Shown here in pieces: positions 22,734 to 30,527 of a stretch of DNA of 36,607 bases. The translations under genes and the position numbers were made by a program. The first letter of the stretch is position 1, and each line of letters begins with the position of its first letter. Where the stretch lies: assembly GCA_001657315.1 (NCBI GenBank), contig LYSV01000059.1:1-36607 (forward strand). Direction: 5' to 3'. A model generated the notes under the pieces. The model was not told the DNA's origin and made no database searches. It saw only the letters and a list, made by a program, of their open reading frames with translations. The DNA comes from Flammeovirgaceae bacterium BBD 1991-12. GTDB lineage: Bacteria; Bacteroidota; Bacteroidia; Cytophagales; Cyclobacteriaceae.

Positions 22734-23354
22734 ATGACAGGGGTTTTAACCGCAGATATCATCAATTCACGAAGGCTCGAAGACCAGAGGGTATGGCTGG
22801 CACCACTGAAAGACGTACTCCATCAATTCGGACCTACGCCTGGGGTATGGGAGATCTTCCGGGGGGATAGCTTCCAATTGGAAGTTAAAAAGCCTGAAGA
22901 GACCTTAAGAGCCGCGTTATTGCTGAAGGCTACTATCAAAAGTATCCGATTTTCGGATCTGCGAATAGCCATAGGTATTGGCGAAAAAACCTACATTGCA
23001 GAAACGATCACGGAATCCAATGGTACCGCCTTTATACACTCTGGTGAAAAGTTCGAACAGCTACAGCAGGACAAGGTCACACTGGCTATGAGATCTCCAT
23101 GGCCTGAGCTGGACAGGGAGATCAACACCTCATTGAAGCTGGCGCTCATTGCCATTGATGCCTGGACCGTGGGGCATGCAGAGTTTGTATCCGTCATGTT
23201 ACAGAGCGAAGGCCTGCTACAGGTTGAAATAGGTGACAAGCTGGGGATCAAACAAAATGCCGTCAGTGGTCGATCAAAAAGGTCTCACTATCATGAGCTC
23301 ATGGAATTCGAGGCGCTCTTCAGGGAAAAGATCAAAGCACACCTGACAAAATGA
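22734..23354 (+). CDS. satD: SatD-family protein: cyclase-like domain fused to a C-terminal HTH
   Basis: Member of the SatD family, named from the acid-tolerance (sat) operon of streptococci; biochemical function unknown. 206 aa, no signal or membrane segment. The N-terminal part looks like a class III nucleotide-cyclase fold: a strand ending in TADIINSRR (D8), a second acidic position in FRGDSFQ (D45), and the strand DLRIAIGIG (75-83) followed by a GTAFIHSGEKFEQL segment. Residues about 159-184 (EGLLQVEIGDKLGIKQNAVS) form a probable helix-turn-helix. AGGA lies 6 bp before the ATG. Its stop overlaps the DUF3307 start by 4 bp (22734-23354 versus 23351), so the two are translationally coupled. 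Confidence 0.85.
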   Translation: MTGVLTADIINSRRLEDQRVWLAPLKDVLHQFGPTPGVWEIFRGDSFQLEVKKPEETLRAALLLKATIKSIRFSDLRIAIGIGEKTYIAETITESNGTAFIHSGEKFEQLQQDKVTLAMRSPWPELDREINTSLKLALIAIDAWTVGHAEFVSVMLQSEGLLQVEIGDKLGIKQNAVSGRSKRSHYHELMEFEALFREKIKAHLTK

Positions 23355-24082
23355 TCCTGATAAAATTACTCCTGGCTCACCTTATTGGTGACTTCCTTTT
23401 CCAACCCGGTAAATGGGTAAAAGACAAGGAGGCTAAAAAACTAAGGTCCCCCAATCTCTACTATCATGTTCTCATACATGCTGCCCTGCCTTTCATACTG
23501 CTGGGAAAAATCAGTTACTGGTGGGCTGCACTGCTTATTGGGGGTATGCATTTTATCATTGATGTATTCAAACTTTACTTTCAGCAGGAGACATCCCGAC
23601 GCCAGTGGTTTCTGATGGATCAGCTCCTGCATCTGCTTGTGGTGATAGCAGTATGGTATCTGATAGCCAAACCATCCTTTGAGATAAAGAGTCTTTTGAG
23701 CCTTAATTTCTACATCATCGTTACCGCCTTGTATTTTATCATTCATCCGGCCTCCATCCTTATAAAAATGATCATATCTCAGTGGGAACCTACCGTGAAT
23801 GACGGTTCTGGTGAAATAACCGGGGAAGAGGAAACCTCCCTGCAAAATGCGGGAAAATATATTGGGATGCTGGAAAGGCTTTTTGTTTTCACATTCATCT
23901 TCCTGAACCAGTGGCAGGCGATCGGTTTTTTGATCGCTGCCAAATCTGTGTTCCGCTTTGGTGACCTCAAGGATTCGGATGGCCGCAAGCTCACCGAATA
24001 TGTACTCATAGGTACATTACTCAGCTTTGGAATGGCCATTGTCACCGGTCTGCTGGTGAGGCATTTCATGCAGACCGGATGA
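23351..24082 (+). CDS. DUF3307 integral membrane protein
   Basis: 243-aa inner-membrane protein with about six hydrophobic segments, for example 46-58, 61-74, 90-106, 118-139, 176-198 and 216-238. The N-terminal LLLAHLIGDFLFQPGKWVKDK, with conserved His and Asp in the first helix, and HFIIDVFKLYF are the DUF3307 signatures. A hydrophilic loop (about 143-170, GEITGEEETSLQNAGKYIG) separates the two halves. No catalytic role is known. It is the translational partner of SatD, as in many other genomes, so SatD probably regulates or signals to it. It ends 138 bp before a convergent glycosidase gene. Confidence 0.85.
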   Translation: MILIKLLLAHLIGDFLFQPGKWVKDKEAKKLRSPNLYYHVLIHAALPFILLGKISYWWAALLIGGMHFIIDVFKLYFQQETSRRQWFLMDQLLHLLVVIAVWYLIAKPSFEIKSLLSLNFYIIVTALYFIIHPASILIKMIISQWEPTVNDGSGEITGEEETSLQNAGKYIGMLERLFVFTFIFLNQWQAIGFLIAAKSVFRFGDLKDSDGRKLTEYVLIGTLLSFGMAIVTGLLVRHFMQTG

Positions 24083-24220
24083 TAATGTAAGTCACTCCAG
24101 TTCAAAAAAAGTTTGCTTACCTTCTGCTGAGCTTGTGCCAATGAAAAATGGTTTCGTTCCCATAAAAGTGTGTTTACAAAGCATTGCTACGATTCCAAAA
24201 AAGAGGCAATAATTTCTGAA

Positions 24221-26065
24221 CTAACTGTTCTTCCTGAGCCAGTCAGCCAACAAAATAAAAACTGCCGAGGTCCATGTTACTGCGGGGCCCTGCCGGCCCT
24301 TGCCTGTTACCGCATCATAATTTTCCCACATGCCGGGATCTTTTTTGCACATCAGGCAATACCTTTTTGCGATTGTACGGGCCAGTTCCTTCTCACCTGC
24401 ATGCAGGAGACCATCAAATATGAGATAGGTAGACGGCGCCCAGATAGGACCACGCCAGTAACCGTCTTCCTTATGCTCCGGACTGTCAATGGCCTCCGTA
24501 GCCAGACCGTAGTCGGTGAGATACTTTGATCCATCCTGCAGGTTTTTGATCATTTCATTCCTGATGCTTTCAGGTAATCTTTTTCCCAGCAGCATGGGGA
24601 TATAATACAATAAAGTCTGTGACGATACTTTTGTGCCGTCCATCTTACGAGCGATGAACAGGTCATTTTCAGTCAAATGGGTTGCCATTAAATCCAGATG
24701 TTCCTCACTCCTTTTACGCCATCTCTCCGCTTCGGCCCGTCTGCCGAGCATATCTGCCATGACAGCCAGTGACTCCATCTGCATGATCAGATGCGCCGCC
24801 AGGTCGGGTGATTCCAGTGGGGTACCCTGATCAAAAGCAGTGGCATTGTCCCAGCCACTGTCATTGCCGTGCAGATAGCTGGCGAGACCGTTGCCATTGA
24901 AGTCGCGATAGTTCAGCCACCATTCCGTGAGTTTTTCAACATGCGGATACGCACGCTCGACATAGGGTTTGCAGGCCTCAGGACCAGCTGTTTCAATCAG
25001 TTTCAGGATGGTCCATCCGTATACAGGAGGTTTCACAAATCCGGATTTCAGCTGGATGTAGCTCATGGGTTCGGGCAGCACGCCTGAAGGTTCCTGATGA
25101 TCAAAAAAGATGAACATCTGATCCCATGCCAGTTCAAGATCGGCGCTGGCTACTGCAAGACCATGAAAGCAATTGTCCCAGGCCCAGATACGTGTGAGCC
25201 ATGTATTTTTTGAGGAAAAGATCACCCGGTGTTTGAAAAGGCCCACTGGATCATGCTGGGCATGCCATAGGTAGTACCACGCTGTCCTGGCGGTTGCTTC
25301 GAGTTCGGTCGGCACGGCAGGCATTCTATCCATCCAGTTTTGTATGAGCCGCTGTTGTTTGTTTATGGTTTTGGCCATGACAGGAAGAGGTTCCCTCCAC
25401 GGGTGATCGAATTTCGATACCCTCATAGCAAACCTGGCCGGAGCTCCTGCATTTTCCAATTGGTAACTCATCAGATCGGAGGCTTTATTCTTTCTCCTAT
25501 TTTCCAACCTGTTTTCCTCACTCCTTACCTCTACAACCCGCTTTGCCTGAGCCAGCAGCAGCGTTTTTTTCTCTTCCAGGTCGAACTCCCACGCTACGGA
25601 CTGCTGAGCATCAAAACTGAAATGAAGGTCATTGGTTTCGAAAAGCAGGGTTTCATCGTCCATAAATGTAGTGATCAGCTCTCCCCTGCCTGCCCTGATC
25701 TTCAATGACCACGGCGATGTTTCAAATTCAAAAGGTACCTGCCGGTCACCTTCCCAAAAGCGGATCCTGAACAGGTCATTGGCCCAGTGAGGCATCCATT
25801 TTTCACTGATCACATCATGATCTATGGTTTTAAAGAGCAGATCATCCCCTCTTTTGATCAGCATCAGCCATGAATTGGCTTTGGTGAACCCTATGGTGTT
25901 TAGATTATAGCGTGGATAGTGGTATTGCCTAAAGTCACCTTCTTCGTTCGAAAATTTAACAGGACTGTTACCTGTGGTCTCCCGCTGCCAAAGCTGTGGT
26001 AACAATACCCCTCCGCCGGCAAATGATGAGTACTGGATAAAATCCCTGCGATTGATCTTTGACAT
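24221..26065 (-). CDS. Tat-exported glycosidase of the GH63/MGH (alpha/alpha)6-barrel type
   Basis: 614-aa protein with a twin-arginine signal (INRRDFIQYSSFAGGG), so it is exported folded. A beta-sandwich (about 40-230) is followed by an (alpha/alpha)6 barrel (about 255-610) of the kind shared by GH63, GH37 trehalase and mannosylglycerate hydrolase. Motifs: TRIWAWDNCFHG, HGNDSGWDNATAFD with a probable catalytic Asp, GYWRGPIWAPSTYLIFDGL, and the closing ENYDAVTGKGRQGPAVTWTSAVF. An inverting alpha-glycosidase acting on short alpha-glucosides or mannosides is likely. Precise substrate is unknown. It is on the same strand as the polysaccharide utilisation locus and lies about 290 bp past its last gene, with a hairpin between, so probably its own unit. 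Confidence 0.8.
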   Translation of the reverse strand: MSKINRRDFIQYSSFAGGGVLLPQLWQRETTGNSPVKFSNEEGDFRQYHYPRYNLNTIGFTKANSWLMLIKRGDDLLFKTIDHDVISEKWMPHWANDLFRIRFWEGDRQVPFEFETSPWSLKIRAGRGELITTFMDDETLLFETNDLHFSFDAQQSVAWEFDLEEKKTLLLAQAKRVVEVRSEENRLENRRKNKASDLMSYQLENAGAPARFAMRVSKFDHPWREPLPVMAKTINKQQRLIQNWMDRMPAVPTELEATARTAWYYLWHAQHDPVGLFKHRVIFSSKNTWLTRIWAWDNCFHGLAVASADLELAWDQMFIFFDHQEPSGVLPEPMSYIQLKSGFVKPPVYGWTILKLIETAGPEACKPYVERAYPHVEKLTEWWLNYRDFNGNGLASYLHGNDSGWDNATAFDQGTPLESPDLAAHLIMQMESLAVMADMLGRRAEAERWRKRSEEHLDLMATHLTENDLFIARKMDGTKVSSQTLLYYIPMLLGKRLPESIRNEMIKNLQDGSKYLTDYGLATEAIDSPEHKEDGYWRGPIWAPSTYLIFDGLLHAGEKELARTIAKRYCLMCKKDPGMWENYDAVTGKGRQGPAVTWTSAVFILLADWLRKNS

Positions 26066-26182
26066 AAACCAGATAGGTACGTTCTTATGGAATAAGAGCG
26101 AAGCATTTCTTAAAATCTCATGGTATTGGTTGTAATAAATTTCAGATTGGAGAAAACCTGACCTGGAAGGGAGTTAGAAGGA

Positions 26183-26206
26183 ATGGTCTGTGAGGACACA
26201 GACCAT
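26183..26206 (-). terminator. Perfect 10-bp hairpin after the polysaccharide locus
   Basis: ATGGTCTGTG (26183-26192) and CACAGACCAT (26197-26206) form a perfect stem with a 4-nt loop about 150 bp beyond the stop of the Calx-beta-like lipoprotein gene. The trailing sequence on the minus strand is pyrimidine-rich rather than a clean T-run. The stem core resembles that of the hairpin at 30477-30502. Confidence 0.5.
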
Positions 26207-26353
26207 GGGTAGAGGATTTTTCCGGAAAGCTCCGTGTTACTTTTTATTCCTTAGCAGTGATTACGACCCTTCAAATGAATAAGTTAATCGACTGGTTGAA
26301 CAAAAAGAGGCATCAATATATTTGACAGTCCCTGATACTTCAAACACATACGT

Positions 26354-27532
26354 CTATTCATCAGTGATAGCCACCACCAGGCTTATCTCTCCTCCTGTAT
26401 CAAACCCAACCTCCTCATCCATATTGCCGCTGGTGAGTGCATCCAGATTGAAAGTAATGTAATAAGTGGAACCAGAGCCGGTAAACAGGCCGGAGGTGAT
26501 TTCAAACTTAAACGGCTTGGACTGTTCTTCTCCTGGCACGTACAAAACACTGGTCCCGGAAATCAGCTCCACGCTGGCGGCTACCGCCGGATTCTCCGAA
26601 TAATCAGGCTCCACCTCAAAAGAAACCGTTCCCGTAATGTCACCCCCTTCGATCAGCGTTGCAAATTCATATATCCCTGCAGAGGTGATCTCAAGGGTAT
26701 CTTCGTTGATCTCTACGTCAGGATCAATACGATCGATCTTTACTATGCTCCGGTCGTCTCCAATAAGGTAGACAATACTGTTGGCTACATCGGGTACAAT
26801 ACTACTTTCAGCCGAAGCACTCAGGCTTACAAAGTTTAATTTCAGGGAACGTTCGGCCTGAGCCATTTCATTGTTTATGATTTCCACATCAAATGCGGGC
26901 GGGTCATCAGAACCGGCGTCAACAGTAAAAGTGGTTCCGTTGGGGAGTAGATAGTCGATACCTTCTACGGCCGTACTGGCAGGATCTACCTCAAATGTGA
27001 ATTCAATAGCCTCATCTATGGCCGCTGAGCTTTCCAACTCGTTGACAAGGTTTCCCGCTGTTTCGGAGATACTGACCGTGTCAGGATCATCTTCAGTGCC
27101 AAGGGAAAATGTCTTGAGGTCATCAAGTACCTTAAAGGTCACCATGGTACCGCCAAATCTATCTGTGGTGGGTAAAGAAGATGAAGATATGGTCAGCGTA
27201 ACTTCCCTGTCACCATCTGCAATATCGTTCTCTGCATATTCAAGCTCAATTTGGGCACTCAGTGCTCCCGCAGCTATTACCACGGAACCACTTCGTGTAT
27301 CAGCTCCCTCGGTAGCCCAGTTCACCGTTACATTGTTGTCCAGATCTCCAGAGAAAAAGACCGCCACTGGAAATACCATCGTATTCCCTTCTTCCACTTC
27401 AGTAGCAGGATTATCCATCAGCGCCACTGCTGGCTGAGTAGGGGTTCCACTGGCATCGTCATCGTCTTCACATCCCCACAGACTGCTGAGGGTGAAGGCA
27501 ACTGCCATACTGTACAGTAAAATTTTTTTCAT
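26354..27532 (-). CDS. Surface lipoprotein with Calx-beta-like domains, candidate glycan-binding protein
   Basis: 392-aa lipoprotein: the signal ends in LWGC and the cysteine is followed by EDDDD, an acidic run like the Bacteroidota lipoprotein export signal that sends proteins to the cell surface. The body is acidic and beta-rich, with two or three units resembling Calx-beta/immunoglobulin-like domains (about 35-145, 150-260 and 265-390), for example EGNTMVFPVAVFFSGDL and NDIADGDREVTLTIS in the first. No catalytic motif is seen. It is the last gene of the SusCD-GH28 locus, 117 bp after the GH28 gene, a place where surface glycan-binding proteins are often found. Binding function is inferred. 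Confidence 0.7.
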   Translation of the reverse strand: MKKILLYSMAVAFTLSSLWGCEDDDDASGTPTQPAVALMDNPATEVEEGNTMVFPVAVFFSGDLDNNVTVNWATEGADTRSGSVVIAAGALSAQIELEYAENDIADGDREVTLTISSSSLPTTDRFGGTMVTFKVLDDLKTFSLGTEDDPDTVSISETAGNLVNELESSAAIDEAIEFTFEVDPASTAVEGIDYLLPNGTTFTVDAGSDDPPAFDVEIINNEMAQAERSLKLNFVSLSASAESSIVPDVANSIVYLIGDDRSIVKIDRIDPDVEINEDTLEITSAGIYEFATLIEGGDITGTVSFEVEPDYSENPAVAASVELISGTSVLYVPGEEQSKPFKFEITSGLFTGSGSTYYITFNLDALTSGNMDEEVGFDTGGEISLVVAITDE

Positions 27533-27649
27533 ATTCTTATAAGGTTTAAAGGTTTATTCCGATTTATGGGTTTACTATTTTATGAGACTTCTTTTCCTGG
27601 AATCTCATCAAATAACAGCCCTTTTTCGCTCATGGGATCAATATGCCTT

Positions 27650-30370
27650 TTATTCGATACTCCGCTGAAAAAGGGCGCTTACTTCTTCCATGGAAAGCGC
27701 CCGGTTAAACAGGGTCAGCTCGTCCAGGCTGCCATGGAAAAGGTCTGTATGCCGCCATGTCGCCCCTATGGTTAAAGGAACTTCACTGACCGTCGGCAGA
27801 GCCACATCATGATCGATGCCTACCTCCTCGCCATCCACATAAAACTGTGCCTTACCGTTCTTTATCATGGCTACCACATGGTGCCATTGGTCATCCATTT
27901 CCCTGATCACCACACCCTGGTCCATGCCGGTCTGGCTCGCTCCGGAAAGGTTGAACCGGTTTTTGGCTGGATTGTACTCCAGTTCATAGCCATGAGGAGC
28001 ATTCCACGCTTTGCGTTTGTTAATGATCCGGCTGTATACCGACAGGTCAGGATCAGCCAGTTTCATCCAGAAAGAGATGGCCATGTTGTCCTGAACATTG
28101 AGCTGTTCATGGTTGGGAATGCTCACAAAAGCAGACTTACCATCGAAATACAGCGCTTTACCCTCTTTCCCCTTCACCCATACTGGATTATTTATGATAC
28201 CCGTTATGCCATTGACCTCATCCACCATTTCTGTTCCTTCACCTTCGTCAAAGGTCCAGCGGGCGATCACAGGAGCATCCGTAAATGTTGTTTCCATGGA
28301 CCGGACCCGGTTGCCGGACAACGAAAGGTCTTCAAGATCGCTTATCTTCAGGCGATAAGTTACGTCACGTTGCATGCCCCTTACGGTTAGTACCAGTTGA
28401 TGAGGATGCTCTCCCATACGGGCATTTTTCAGATCGAGAGCCGGTGTAAAAGCATATCGTGCCTTATTATCCAGATTGTCACTCTTCAGCGGTTCTGAAA
28501 ATCCGAGCAAAAGCGTATTGGCATCCACTATCTTCAATGACATCAACCTCAATGCTTCCCGGTCTTCCTGTGTTTTAACCGTTGTGCTGACCCTTTCAGA
28601 ACAGTCACCCAACCCATTGCAAGAGCGAATTGAATAAGTGTATTCTTTTTTTTCTTCAATGTTCGCATCATAAACAGATATGTCCCGCGTTCTGATAAGT
28701 TCCTTTCCGTCCCTGTAGATCACGAATTCATTCATTCCTGCATCTTCCACCGCCTTACTCCAACTCAGCCTGACATAATCGGAGCCTTCCACCACAGACA
28801 TGGCCTTAAAATCCAGAGGTGGCACAGACTGCTGCAAATGTGAAAAGGGACTATTGACCAACCGGATGTTTCCGGAATTTCCGCTTATCTTCAGATATTG
28901 GGTAATATCTTTGAAATGGGTGTCTCCCGTAATGGTCACCTGCCGGGTATCTTTCAGTTGTATCAAGGGGGTCATTGAATTGGACTTGTCGGACCGCAAA
29001 CTAAAAAGTTCTGTATTCGTCACGTTCTCCATGTAAACGGCAGACCGTGGTTCTGCGACGCTGGTGTTGAGCGTTACATTATCCAAAACAAGACCATCCA
29101 CGTGACGTACATAAAGTCCGTAAGAAGGCAGATTGGTATTGAACATCCTGTTGATAGGATAGTTGGTGGTGGGCTCCACGATGTTCGTCGTGGTGTCCTT
29201 CATTTCTCCCCTGCCTGTGGTAGAAATAAAAATATTGTGCAGCCGTACGTTTCTGATGTTGTTCCCAGGGTAGCCGGTAATAGATGAGCTTACATTTCCG
29301 CATTGCGTAGCAGTGATGTTACTCATGGTAATGTTTTCAATGTAACCATCAGGATTATTGTCGTTTTCAAGCCATGAACGGTCCTTTCTGGCTCCCAGGC
29401 GAATGAAAACGGGGGTCTCAATGCTGTCGATCATTATATTGTCAATGGTAATATCTTTCATGATCCCGCCATCCACATTCCCCAGATCAATGGCGTTCAA
29501 ACCGACCCAGCTATTGGCAGGGTGGATCATTTTTGTAGCCTTTGATGGCCGGATCACAAGATTCGAAACGGCGAAATTACGAAAGCCTCCTATCGATCCT
29601 GTGCCCCATTTAAGAGCTGACGCATGAGAGGACAAAATGCAATTGGTCACTACCACGTCCTGACAGATCCTGTTCCCTTCACTTTTAAAACAGAGTGCAT
29701 CATCACTGGAATCAATATGGCAGTCGGATACGATCACGTCCCTGCACCCGTCAATATCCACACCGTCGTTGTTCAGATTAGCATGGTTAAAGATCCTGAT
29801 CCCTGAAATACGGAGGCGATCACAGTGGAGAAAACGGGCCATCCAAAACGCACTGTGTTGCATCTGTATATCCGTGATCCGTACATTCCGGCACTTCACA
29901 ATATGCATACCATAGGGACGATCCTTGCTGTTGACGATGTTGTTCTGAAAAACGGCATGCTCTCCCTGAGGATAGAATGTACCAGGCCCGGTAATGGCTA
30001 TATTCTCCTGATCGAAGGCATATACCATGGCCTTCCACGGTGTCACATCCAATCGGGAAGGTTCATTGGCCGGGATGTCGGGAAACGCTTTGAGATCGGG
30101 GTAGCCAAGCCAGATGGCCTTTTCAGACAGCCAGATCGTTACATTGCTTTTCAGAAAAACAGTACCTGTAGCAAAGGTACCTTCAGGAAACACCACACGA
30201 CCGCCTGTTTCCGTGCATTTGTCAATGGCCTTTTGCACAGCACCGGTGTTGTCACTTGTACCGTCTCCTACTGCGCCGAAATCCAGAATATTATACTCCT
30301 GTGCTTTCGATAGCGGGGTTACTACCAGCGCGACCAATATGCACAATACATGGTAAAGGCAGGATCTCAT
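27650..30370 (-). CDS. GH28 polygalacturonase-like enzyme with Fn3 and C-terminal LamG-type domain
   Basis: Secreted 906-aa enzyme (signal to about residue 23). The GH28 beta-helix (about 25-490) opens with NILDFGAVGDGTSDNTGAVQ and carries the catalytic aspartates D202 (NNDGVDIDG) and D223-D224 (SSDDALCFKS), spaced as in polygalacturonases. The usual GHG motif is SSHAS (H249). After it come a fibronectin-III-like domain (about 518-605), an Ig-like domain (about 610-700) and a concanavalin-like LamG domain (about 705-900; ARWTFDEGEG, ISFWMKL, HHVVAMI), probably for carbohydrate binding. It should hydrolyse alpha-1,4-galacturonan or a rhamnogalacturonan. It is the third gene of the locus, 157 bp after susD. 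Confidence 0.9.
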   Translation of the reverse strand: MRSCLYHVLCILVALVVTPLSKAQEYNILDFGAVGDGTSDNTGAVQKAIDKCTETGGRVVFPEGTFATGTVFLKSNVTIWLSEKAIWLGYPDLKAFPDIPANEPSRLDVTPWKAMVYAFDQENIAITGPGTFYPQGEHAVFQNNIVNSKDRPYGMHIVKCRNVRITDIQMQHSAFWMARFLHCDRLRISGIRIFNHANLNNDGVDIDGCRDVIVSDCHIDSSDDALCFKSEGNRICQDVVVTNCILSSHASALKWGTGSIGGFRNFAVSNLVIRPSKATKMIHPANSWVGLNAIDLGNVDGGIMKDITIDNIMIDSIETPVFIRLGARKDRSWLENDNNPDGYIENITMSNITATQCGNVSSSITGYPGNNIRNVRLHNIFISTTGRGEMKDTTTNIVEPTTNYPINRMFNTNLPSYGLYVRHVDGLVLDNVTLNTSVAEPRSAVYMENVTNTELFSLRSDKSNSMTPLIQLKDTRQVTITGDTHFKDITQYLKISGNSGNIRLVNSPFSHLQQSVPPLDFKAMSVVEGSDYVRLSWSKAVEDAGMNEFVIYRDGKELIRTRDISVYDANIEEKKEYTYSIRSCNGLGDCSERVSTTVKTQEDREALRLMSLKIVDANTLLLGFSEPLKSDNLDNKARYAFTPALDLKNARMGEHPHQLVLTVRGMQRDVTYRLKISDLEDLSLSGNRVRSMETTFTDAPVIARWTFDEGEGTEMVDEVNGITGIINNPVWVKGKEGKALYFDGKSAFVSIPNHEQLNVQDNMAISFWMKLADPDLSVYSRIINKRKAWNAPHGYELEYNPAKNRFNLSGASQTGMDQGVVIREMDDQWHHVVAMIKNGKAQFYVDGEEVGIDHDVALPTVSEVPLTIGATWRHTDLFHGSLDELTLFNRALSMEEVSALFQRSIE

Positions 30371-30476
30371 TGATACTCTGATGGAAGGGGGAACTATCGT
30401 ATATTCATCAATAACGATCTACGGCTACTGGCCATAACAACCCTGAACTCATCCAGTGGGGTTCGGTGGTGAAATT

Positions 30477-30502
30477 CCCGGGCTGTGTGAACACAGCCCG
30501 GG
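30477..30502 (-). terminator. Strong intercistronic hairpin between susD and GH28
   Basis: A perfect 12-pair stem (CCCGGGCTGTGT at 30477-30488 with its complement at 30491-30502) with minimal loop lies 25 bp after the susD stop. There is no T-run, so it may act as a partial terminator or as a 3'-end stabiliser that keeps susCD mRNA more abundant than the downstream genes. Confidence 0.6.
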
Positions 30503-30527
30503 GGTGTTGTTATGGTTGAAACCACCA

